NCBI GenBank assembly: GCA_029778715.1
Contig: JAKOPT010000105.1
Location: 1 to 36,219 of the forward strand
Source of the DNA: Actinomycetes bacterium
GTDB lineage: Bacteria; Actinomycetota; Actinomycetes; Actinomycetales; Dermatophilaceae
Reading direction: 5' to 3'
Length of the DNA: 36,219 bases
Shown here: in pieces, positions 8,037 to 14,410 of the stretch
How the letters are laid out: the number at the start of each line of letters is the position of its first letter
How positions within the stretch are numbered: the first letter of the stretch is position 1
Made by a program: the position numbers and the translations under genes
Notes under the pieces: model-generated
What the model saw: only the letters and a program-made list of their open reading frames with translations
Database searches by the model: none
Told to the model about the DNA's origin: nothing

Positions 8037-8395
8037 GACGATTCCTTACGAATGAGGTCGATGATGTCGGCGGGGCTCAGGCCCAGGCGGTTGCCCTCGG
8101 CGAGAACCGGCCGCAGATAGTGATCGGCAAACGCGGCCCGGCGGCGCGCGCGCAGCGCCTCCGGTGCCCCGGTGGTGACGAACATGCCCAGACCGCGCCG
8201 CTTGTAGAGCACGCCCTCGTCGACGAGCCTGGTCAGGGCCTTGCCGGCGGTGGCGGGGTTGACGCGGTAGTGGAGGGACAACTCGGTGGTCGAGGGGACC
8301 TGGGCCTCCTCGGGGTAAATGCCGGCGAGGACGTCATCGGCGATGTGGTCGGCGATCTCGATGAAGATCGGCCGTCCGTCGGCGGGAGGCGTCAT
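8033..8395 (-). CDS. GntR-family (YtrA/YhcF-type) transcriptional regulator
   Basis: A 120-aa repressor with a winged helix at about residues 8-75 (PSTTELSLHYRVNPATAGKALTRL region, then the wing YKRRGLGMFV) and a short C-terminal helical part typical of YtrA-type GntR proteins, which lack a full ligand domain. AAGGAG lies seven bases before the ATG. It is the first gene of the ABC operon and a perfect dyad at 8411-8436 lies just upstream, so it probably represses its own operon. The inducer is unknown. Confidence 0.9.
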   Translation of the reverse strand: MTPPADGRPIFIEIADHIADDVLAGIYPEEAQVPSTTELSLHYRVNPATAGKALTRLVDEGVLYKRRGLGMFVTTGAPEALRARRRAAFADHYLRPVLAEGNRLGLSPADIIDLIRKESS

Positions 8396-8410
8396 GCCCG
8401 GCTCCTTGGT

Positions 8411-8436
8411 TGGTTCATTACTCCACTAATGAACCA
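8411..8436. promoter_or_regulatory. Operator dyad for the GntR-ABC operon
   Basis: Perfect 10-bp inverted repeat TGGTTCATTA / TAATGAACCA with a 6-bp spacer, 16-41 bases upstream of the regulator start. It is AT-richer than its surroundings. Position and symmetry fit autoregulation by the GntR protein; binding is inferred. Confidence 0.65.
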
Positions 8437-8485
8437 TGGAGGTTGCTGCCTGTCAAGGGCAGAGGAGGGCGCAGAAGCCGGACCT

Positions 8486-8596
8486 GGGGTTGTCAACATT
8501 CGACCAATAGGTGGATTGTTGACGGGCGCGGCCGGACCCGGGCGCGGCCGGGCCGGGGGGTTGTCAACATTCGACCAATAGGTGGATTGTTGACGG
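8486..8596. repeat. Two identical 40-bp repeats, each an internal dyad
   Basis: Copies at 8486-8525 and 8557-8596 are identical over 40 bp and offset by 71 bp. Inside each, GTCAACA and TGTTGAC are inverted around a centre that also pairs partly (CGACC / GGTGG), so each can form a hairpin. They lie downstream of purB, between its stop and the GntR gene, and could act as tandem terminators, but there is no U-tract. Confidence 0.85.
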
Positions 8597-8653
8597 TTGG
8601 AGTGGCTCAGCCGGTGGTGCGGCGCGGGGTCGTGAGAGGGGCCTTGCGCGCCG

Positions 8654-8740
8654 AGCGGGCCAAGACCGTCGCACGCGCAGCGGGCCGAAACTGTCGCACG
8701 CGCAGCGGGCCAAACCTGTTGCGCGCAGCGAGACAAGACG
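8654..8740. repeat. 25-bp tandem repeat, three units and a degenerate fourth
   Basis: Units start at 8654, 8679 and 8704, each beginning AGCGGGCC, with a degenerate unit from 8727. It lies just past the purB stop codon. Together with the operator and the 40-bp repeats it fills the 365-bp gap 8396-8760, in which I see no gene. Confidence 0.7.
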
Positions 8741-8760
8741 CCCGTTGGCGCCGGTTGGGC

Positions 8761-10170
8761 TCAGTCGAGGTGGTCGACCAACTCCGGGGCGAGGCCCACG
8801 TAGGTCGCCGGGGTCAGCGCCGCCAGTCGCTCCTCGACCTCCTCCGGCAGCCCGAGGCCGCGCACGAACTCGACGAGGTCGGCTTGTCCGATGCGCCGGC
8901 CCCGGGTCAGTTCCTTGAGCCGTTCGTAGGGCTCCTCCATCCCCGGAACGCCCTGTGCCCCAAGGGCGCGCATCGCCGACTGGATCGGCTCGCCAAGGAC
9001 CTCCCAGTTGGCCTCCAGATCGGCGGCCATCGCGGCCGGGACCGGGTCGAGCCCGGCGAGGCCGCGGCATACGTTGTCGATCGCCAGCAGCGAATGCCCC
9101 AGCGCCACACCGATATTGCGCTGCATCGAGGAGTCGGTGAGATCGCGCTGCAGCCGTGACTGAACGAGCGTCGCGGCAAGCACGTCGAGGAGGGCGTTGG
9201 CGACCTCGAGGTTGGCCTCGGCGTTCTCGAAGCGGATTGGGTTGACCTTGTGTGGCATCGTGCTCGATCCGACGGTGCCTTGCCCGCGAACCTGCGCGAA
9301 GTAGCCCATCGAGATGTAGGTCCACACGTCGGTGCACGCGTTGTGGAGGATGCGGTTGAAGCGGGCGAGGTCGGCATACACCTCGGCCTGCCAGTCGTGA
9401 CTCTCGATCTGGGTGGTGAGCGGGTTCCATGTGAGGCCGAGCCCGGTGACGAACGCCTCGCTGATCGCCTCCCAGTCGGCGCCGGGCACCGCGGCCAAGT
9501 GGGCGCCGTAGGTGCCGGTCGCGCCGTTGAGTTTGCCGAGGTATTCGGCGGCCTCGATGCGCCGCAACTGCCTTTGGAGGCGCCAGGTGAGGACGGCGAG
9601 TTCCTTGCCTAGGGTGGTCGGGGTCGCCGGCTGACCGTGGGTGTGGGCCAGGAGCGGTATGCCGCGCAGGTCGCTGGCCATTGTCGCCAACTGCTCGACC
9701 AGGGCCGTGGCGCGCGGCAGCCAGACCTGCGTGATCGCGCCGCGGACCATGAGCGCGTAGGAGAGGTTGTTGATGTCTTCGCTGGTGCAGCAGAAGTGGA
9801 TGAGTTCGGCCAGGCCCCGGTCGGCCGGGTCGGGGGTGATGGTCGCCAGGCGGGACTTGAGGAGGTATTCGACGGCCTTGACGTCGTGTTGGGTGACGCG
9901 TTCGGTGGCGGCGAGTTCCTCGATCTCCGCGGGGCCGAAGTCGGTGACGATGGCGCGCAGGGCTGCGCGTTGGGCGTCGGTGAGGCGGCGCACGCCGGGC
10001 ACCACCTCGTGGTCGGTGAGGTGGATGAGCCACTCGACCTCGACGTGGGTGCGCATCCGGTTGAGGGCGGGTTCGGAAAGGTGGTCCACGAGCGGGGCCA
10101 CGGCTCCCCGGTAGCGACCGTCGAGGGCGCCGAGTGCGATGGGCGGGGTCAGGTCGGCCAGCGAACGCAT
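8761..10170 (-). CDS. purB: Adenylosuccinate lyase
   Basis: A 469-aa cytosolic lyase acting twice in purine synthesis: SAICAR to AICAR plus fumarate, and adenylosuccinate to AMP plus fumarate. The fumarase/aspartase-superfamily signature GSSTMPHKVNP is near residue 303, TSED near 129 and HTHGQP near 176, with the usual length for the E. coli-type enzyme. The start is ATG 10170 with GGAGG nine bases upstream; the ATG at 10179 would abut the ribosome binding site. The codon for the Ile before HTHGQP is ATA, imposed by the octamer at 9657. It stands alone, without other pur genes nearby. Confidence 0.95.
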   Translation of the reverse strand: MRSLADLTPPIALGALDGRYRGAVAPLVDHLSEPALNRMRTHVEVEWLIHLTDHEVVPGVRRLTDAQRAALRAIVTDFGPAEIEELAATERVTQHDVKAVEYLLKSRLATITPDPADRGLAELIHFCCTSEDINNLSYALMVRGAITQVWLPRATALVEQLATMASDLRGIPLLAHTHGQPATPTTLGKELAVLTWRLQRQLRRIEAAEYLGKLNGATGTYGAHLAAVPGADWEAISEAFVTGLGLTWNPLTTQIESHDWQAEVYADLARFNRILHNACTDVWTYISMGYFAQVRGQGTVGSSTMPHKVNPIRFENAEANLEVANALLDVLAATLVQSRLQRDLTDSSMQRNIGVALGHSLLAIDNVCRGLAGLDPVPAAMAADLEANWEVLGEPIQSAMRALGAQGVPGMEEPYERLKELTRGRRIGQADLVEFVRGLGLPEEVEERLAALTPATYVGLAPELVDHLD

Positions 10171-10223
10171 GAAGCCCATCCTCCCAGAGGCCCGTTGCGG
10201 CCCGGCGCCGCGCCCGTGCAGAT

Positions 10224-10294
10224 AGACAGTCGAGTGAGGAGTTCTTGTCGCCTCAGAGCGCGAGAGGCGACAAGAACTCCTCACTCGACTGTCT
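10224..10294. repeat. Perfect 31-bp inverted repeat
   Basis: Arms at 10224-10254 and 10264-10294 are fully complementary with a 9-nt loop. The right arm contains the last codons and stop of the phosphatase gene, so that mRNA would end in a 31-bp hairpin. No U-tract follows. Both perfection and length exceed normal terminators here. Confidence 0.9.
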
Positions 10295-10829
10295 GGGAGG
10301 GGGCGCTGGAGTCCAAGGCGGCGGCCACAGCAGCGACGATGCCGGGAGCGGCAGCGGCAATCTCGGCATACGTGATGTCGAAATCGGCGGCCGAGCCGTA
10401 CCACGGGTCGTCCATGCCAAGGTGGCCCGACGCGACAGCGGCCGGGTCGAAGGAGCGGAACAAGGCCACCTTCGCCGCATCCTGGGTGTCGCGGGCCCGG
10501 CGGCGCAGGATGTCGTCATGGACATGGTCGGCGGCCAACACCAGGTCGTAGTCGGCGAAGTGCTCGGCGCGGAATTGGCGGGCGCGATGCTCCCCAAAAC
10601 CACTGTCCGACACGCCATGACGACGCAGCGCAGCGACCGGGCGGCGGTCCATACCGTGACCGAGCTCCTCGGTCGAGGTGCCGCGACTGTCCACGACGAC
10701 CCGGTCCCCGAGCCCAGCGGCGTCGAACGCCTCGCGCAACACGAACTCACCCATCGGTGAGCGGCAGATGTTGCCCCAGCACACGACACTCACCCGATAC
10801 GGCCTCGTCGCGCTCGCCTTGCCCGTCAC
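10281..10829 (-). CDS. Low-molecular-weight protein-tyrosine phosphatase
   Basis: A phosphatase of 182 aa. The P-loop CWGNICRS (C-x5-R-S, nucleophile is the first Cys) is near the N-terminus and the general-acid loop DDPWYG is near the C-terminus, the order and spacing of the LMW-PTP family. Substrates in actinobacteria include tyrosine kinases and host proteins, but nothing nearby identifies the target. The start is uncertain: GTG 10829 has AAAGG about nine bases upstream; GTG 10838 and longer starts reaching into the repeat at 10867-10899 are less likely. The stop lies inside the 31-bp inverted repeat. Confidence 0.88.
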   Translation of the reverse strand: MTGKASATRPYRVSVVCWGNICRSPMGEFVLREAFDAAGLGDRVVVDSRGTSTEELGHGMDRRPVAALRRHGVSDSGFGEHRARQFRAEHFADYDLVLAADHVHDDILRRRARDTQDAAKVALFRSFDPAAVASGHLGMDDPWYGSAADFDITYAEIAAAAPGIVAAVAAALDSSAPSQTVE

Positions 10830-10866
10830 TCCAGTCACCCTTTTCCCGCCTGAACCGTCCAGTGTC

Positions 10867-10899
10867 CACTTCGCACCCCGACTGTCGGGGGGCGAAGTG
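10867..10899. repeat. Inverted repeat of the TCGCACCCC hairpin family
   Basis: Arms of 16 bp at 10867-10882 and 10884-10899 with one mismatch and a 1-nt centre. It lies between the divergent phosphatase and deacetylase genes, where a terminator is not needed, which argues for a dispersed palindromic element. Flanking bases resemble those around the copy at 11974. Confidence 0.8.
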
Positions 10900-11085
10900 C
10901 AAGTTTCCCACCTCAAGTTCATCCCGGTCCCGCCCACGACCACTCACCCGACCGAACTGTGCCTCCCAGGCCGCCGTGCGCCCGGGTGCTCCGGCACCGG
11001 GATCGACGGCGGCCGACTCGCCGACGCCACCGTGGGCCCGCGAGCCGCCGCGGATCCGCCGGGCCGGGCGGCATAGCATCGAAGC

Positions 11086-11919
11086 ATGGAACGCAGGGGA
11101 TTCTTGGGTGTACTCGCCACCGCCGTCGCTGCCGGACTGAACGCCGGTTGCAGTTCGGGAGAAGGGGCCCAACCCACCGGTATGCCGTCCGGCTCAGCCA
11201 CCGGGAACGCCTCCTCGCCCGCCTCGCCGAGCCCCAGTCCGAGCCCATCGCCGTCGGCGACCCGGATGTTCGGTTCGCCCACCGGCATCACCAAGGTTCC
11301 GCTCCCCAAGGGCACGATCTACAAACTCCCGGGCGAGGGCAATCTCGTGGCCATCACGGTCGATGACGGCACCGACGAGAGCGTCGTCGCGGCATACGCC
11401 CATCTCGCGGAGCGGACGGGGATGCGCCTCACCTTCTTCGCCAACGGCAACATGCCCAGTTGGACCAAGCATGCCCCGCTGCTGCGCCCGCTCGTCGATC
11501 AGGGACAGGCCCTGATCTGCAACCACACATGGAGCCACCCCGACCTGACCAAACTCTCGGCCGAGCAGGTCGCGGACCAGGTGACGCGCAACGAGACGTT
11601 CCTCAAGAACACCTACGGCACGCTGGGGCGCCCCTTCCTCCGGCCCCCGTTCGGCTATCGCAACGCCCGGCTCAACGCTCAACTCGCCGATCTCGGCTAC
11701 CCGGTGGTCACGATGTGGGAGGGCAGTTTCAGCGACTCGGGCGTGCTGCCGCCGGAGGTCATCCTCGACAACGCCAAGCAGTGGATCGGCCCGCAGCGGC
11801 TCGTGATCGGCCACGCCAATCACCCCCCGGTGATCGAGGTCATGGATCAGATCGTGCAGGTCATCAAGGACAAGGGGTTGACGCCAGTTCACCTTGGCGA
11901 CGTGTATGCCGTGAGCTGA
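11086..11919 (+). CDS. Polysaccharide deacetylase (NodB domain), probable lipoprotein
   Basis: A secreted 277-aa protein. An N-terminal signal ends in a lipobox-like AGC (Cys22, with an atypical Asn at -3), followed by a Ser/Pro linker (about residues 45-58). The NodB domain shows motif 1 TVDDG (normally TFDDG, catalytic base and metal Asp), motif 2 HTWSH (metal ligands) and motif 3 RPPFGY. It should remove acetyl groups from peptidoglycan or another cell-surface glycan; the substrate is not predictable. The ribosome binding site is weak. It converges on bioD with strong hairpins between them. Confidence 0.9.
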   Translation: MERRGFLGVLATAVAAGLNAGCSSGEGAQPTGMPSGSATGNASSPASPSPSPSPSPSATRMFGSPTGITKVPLPKGTIYKLPGEGNLVAITVDDGTDESVVAAYAHLAERTGMRLTFFANGNMPSWTKHAPLLRPLVDQGQALICNHTWSHPDLTKLSAEQVADQVTRNETFLKNTYGTLGRPFLRPPFGYRNARLNAQLADLGYPVVTMWEGSFSDSGVLPPEVILDNAKQWIGPQRLVIGHANHPPVIEVMDQIVQVIKDKGLTPVHLGDVYAVS

Positions 11920-11946
11920 CTCCGCGCGCCCGCCTCACGCGTTACC

Positions 11947-12006
11947 CCTTTCCCGCCTTAGGCGGGAAAGGTCCACTTCGCACCCCGACTGTCGGGGTGC
12001 GAAGTG
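11947..12006. terminator. Double hairpin between convergent genes
   Basis: First hairpin 11947-11971: perfect 11-bp arms (CCTTTCCCGCC / GGCGGGAAAGG) and a 3-nt loop. Second hairpin 11974-12006: perfect 16-bp arms with a 1-nt centre, a member of the TCGCACCCC family. Lying between the stops of the deacetylase and bioD, they probably end both transcripts. Confidence 0.7.
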
Positions 12007-12050
12007 CCCCTTTCCCACGGGAAGTTGCTGGCCAGCACCGGCCAGGCCGT

Positions 12051-12078
12051 CTGCACAGTGCTGCTCTGCACAGTGCTG
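12051..12078. repeat. 13-bp direct repeat
   Basis: CTGCACAGTGCTG occurs at 12051-12063 and 12066-12078, just beyond the bioD stop. No function suggested. Confidence 0.6.
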
Positions 12079-12098
12079 CCCGGTAGCGACCGGCCCAC

Positions 12099-12818
12099 CT
12101 ATCCCAGGTCCAGCCAACCCGGTGCAGCCACGACGAACTCGGCAGGCGGCATGCGACCCGCGCCCCACGGGATGCGCCCGAGCAACCTGCCTCCCGTCAC
12201 CGCCGGCAAATCCTCGACGTTGCACTCCTCCGCCAGCCCGGGCGCCGCGGGCCAATCCCCGATCACGACCCCGAGGAGCGGCAATCCGCGCGCCGCAAGC
12301 GCCTCGGCCGTGAGCGCCGACGCATTGAGCGTGCCCAACCCGGCCCCGGCCACCACGACCGCCCCACAGGAGGTGCCGAGGTAGCGCAGCGCCACCCCCA
12401 GATCGGCCAGGGTCCGCCCGGCCGCGTCGAGGCGGACGAGTAAGCCGCCGGAACCCTCGACCAGCACCACGTCGTACTCGCCGGCCAGTTCGCGAATACG
12501 CTTGGCATGTACCGCAATAGGAGGCAACGACACCCCCGCGCGCCGGGCCGCCGTGTCCGGGGCCAACGGGTCCGGCAGCCGGACGAACTCGGCGTGCGGC
12601 ACCTCGCCGGCGAGGCGGCATACCTCCTCCACGTCGCCCGGCTCACCGGTCCCAAGACCCGTCTGGGCGACCTTCACCACGAACACCCGCAACCCCCGGC
12701 CCCGCAACGCGCACACGAGCGCGGCAGTCGTCACCGTCTTGCCGACCTCGGTGCCGGTCCCGGTGACGAGCACGACGGCCGGCAACGACATCGGCGCAGC
12801 GACATCGACCCCGGTCAC
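12099..12818 (-). CDS. bioD: ATP-dependent dethiobiotin synthetase
   Basis: A 239-aa enzyme that carboxylates and cyclises 7,8-diaminopelargonate to dethiobiotin using CO2 and ATP. The modified P-loop GTGTEVGKTV is at about residues 20-29, followed by the KVAQTG region and the VEGSGGLLV motif, all conserved in BioD. The GTG start overlaps the bioF stop (GTGA), indicating translational coupling; ATG 12791 is an alternative giving 230 aa. An octamer copy at 12616 encodes Val-Cys in GTA TGC phase. Confidence 0.92.
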   Translation of the reverse strand: MTGVDVAAPMSLPAVVLVTGTGTEVGKTVTTAALVCALRGRGLRVFVVKVAQTGLGTGEPGDVEEVCRLAGEVPHAEFVRLPDPLAPDTAARRAGVSLPPIAVHAKRIRELAGEYDVVLVEGSGGLLVRLDAAGRTLADLGVALRYLGTSCGAVVVAGAGLGTLNASALTAEALAARGLPLLGVVIGDWPAAPGLAEECNVEDLPAVTGGRLLGRIPWGAGRMPPAEFVVAAPGWLDLG

Positions 12819-14053
12819 GACCCCACCGCCTGCCCGGCGCGCGCACTCGCCAGGACCGCCAAAGCCTGCTCAAGCGCCTCCGAAGCCAGGTCGGCGCGCG
12901 CCGTCAGCCGCAGCCGCGAAATCCCGTCCGGCGTCGACGGCGGACGGAAGCAGCCAATCCGCACGCCGGCCTCCGCGGCCCGCGCCACCGCCGCCAGGGC
13001 CTCGTCCGGCCCGGGCATCGGGACCGACATGACCGCCCCGGCCGGCGTCTCGATCCCCAACGCCCCGGCAATCGCGACCGCGTTGGCTCGCAACCGATCC
13101 CGCAGCGCCGGGTCCGCGGACGCCAGCTCGAGGGCCGCCAACGCCGCCCCCGCCGCCGCCGGCGCCAAACCGGTGTCGTAAATGAAGGCCCGCGCCGTGT
13201 TGACCAGGTGCTCCCGCACGGCGCCGTGCCCGAGGACCACCCCGCCCTGGCTGCCGAGCGCCTTCGACAAGGTGCCCGTGACGACGACGTGCGCGGGCCA
13301 GGGGTCGAGGTCGACCCCGGTATGCCGCCCCGGCGCCCGCCCCGCCCCCGCCCCCGCCGCCGCCGCGGTCCCGTTCGCCGCGGATGCCCCCGGTGCCGTA
13401 TGCCGCTCCCGCGCGGCCGCCAGCAACCCCCCGCCTCCCGGGCCGGTCACCCCCAGGGCATGCGCCTCGTCGAGGATGAGCACCGCGTCGTGCGCGGCGG
13501 TGACCCGCACCAAGTCGGCCACCGGCGCGGCATCCCCGAGCACCGAATAGATCGACTCGGCGAGCACCACGGCCCGGCCCTGGGAGCGCCTCCGCAGCGC
13601 CTCCTCGACCGCGCCCACGTCGTTGTGCGGCGCGACCCGCACCGTGCCCTTGGACAGGCGCGCCCCGTCGATGAGCGAGGCATGGGCATGCGCATCGGAC
13701 ACGATGAGGGTGTCGGCGTCGGTGAGGGCCGTGACCGCGGCGAGGTTCGCGGCATACCCGGTCGAACAGACCAGCGCGGCCGGCGCCCCGACAAGCCTGG
13801 CGAGGGCCGACTCGAGGTCCGCGTGAATGGCCAACGTGCCGCTGACCAGCCGCGACGCGCCTGCGCCGCCGCCATGCGCCCGGGCGGCGGCCACCGCTCC
13901 CTCGATGACGGCCGGGTGGGTCCGCAGCCCGAGATAGTCGTTGCCGGCGAGGTCGATGAGTGCCCCGGGGGTCGCCACCTGCAGGCTGCGCACGAGCCCC
14001 GCCTTTGCCCGGTATGCCGCCGCGTCCGCCAACCACGTGAGAAGTCCAGTCAC
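12815..14053 (-). CDS. bioF: 8-amino-7-oxononanoate synthase
   Basis: A 412-aa PLP enzyme condensing pimeloyl-ACP (or -CoA) with L-alanine, the first step of biotin ring assembly. Family motifs include LAGNDYLGL near the N-terminus, STGYAAN, ILDEAHALGVTGPGG and the PLP lysine in GTLSKALGSQGG. Between GPGG and GTLSK there is an Ala/Gly-rich insertion of roughly 35 residues that carries two octamer copies (13320, 13398). The GTG start at 14053 fits the family N-terminus; upstream codons are open but not conserved. First gene of bioF-bioD, divergent from feoA. Confidence 0.93.
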   Translation of the reverse strand: MTGLLTWLADAAAYRAKAGLVRSLQVATPGALIDLAGNDYLGLRTHPAVIEGAVAAARAHGGGAGASRLVSGTLAIHADLESALARLVGAPAALVCSTGYAANLAAVTALTDADTLIVSDAHAHASLIDGARLSKGTVRVAPHNDVGAVEEALRRRSQGRAVVLAESIYSVLGDAAPVADLVRVTAAHDAVLILDEAHALGVTGPGGGGLLAAARERHTAPGASAANGTAAAAGAGAGRAPGRHTGVDLDPWPAHVVVTGTLSKALGSQGGVVLGHGAVREHLVNTARAFIYDTGLAPAAAGAALAALELASADPALRDRLRANAVAIAGALGIETPAGAVMSVPMPGPDEALAAVARAAEAGVRIGCFRPPSTPDGISRLRLTARADLASEALEQALAVLASARAGQAVGS

Positions 14054-14128
14054 GCCCCCGATCGTTCCATGGGCGCGGCCATGGAGCACCACGGGCGGGT
14101 GTACCGGAGCGCACACCGGACCCGACTG

Positions 14129-14144
14129 GTTAGGTATACCTAAC
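14129..14144. promoter_or_regulatory. DtxR-like iron box upstream of feoA
   Basis: GTTAGGTATACCTAAC is a perfect 16-bp palindrome with TTAGG/CCTAA half-sites like those in DtxR/IdeR boxes, though more compact than the 19-bp consensus. A possible -10 (TATGTT, 14151-14156) follows, so the palindrome covers the -35 region. Iron-dependent repression of feoABC is the likeliest role; control of divergent bioF cannot be excluded. Confidence 0.6.
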
Positions 14145-14164
14145 ACAGCGTATGTTGGGGCCTT

Positions 14165-14410
14165 GTGAGGACTGCCACCACCACCGCGAGCCTGGACGGG
14201 CTGCGACCAGGCGCGCGCGTCGTCATCCGGAACGTCGACGGGCCGGCCCCGCTCGTGCGCCGCCTCGCCGAGATGGGCATCCGGCCCGACGCGCTCGTCA
14301 CCGCATTGCACCGCACCGCCGGCGGCGGGCGGGTCGTCGACGTCGCAGGGGCCCGTATCGCCTTGGCCCGCAGCGTCTTGCGTTCGATTTCGACGGAGCC
14401 TTCGTCATGA
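14165..14410 (+). CDS. feoA: Ferrous iron transport protein A
   Basis: An 81-aa SH3-like cytosolic protein. The pattern LDGLRPGARVVI...LVRRLAEMGIRPDALV is characteristic of FeoA. It supports the FeoB iron channel. The GTG start lies about nine bases after a candidate -10 element (14151-14156), so the mRNA may be leaderless. The stop overlaps the feoB ATG (ATGA at 14407). Confidence 0.92.
   Translation: MRTATTTASLDGLRPGARVVIRNVDGPAPLVRRLAEMGIRPDALVTALHRTAGGGRVVDVAGARIALARSVLRSISTEPSS

Noticed and set aside
10944-11085. Possible small gene between the phosphatase and deacetylase
   Set aside because: Frames here have no start with a ribosome binding site and no conserved features.
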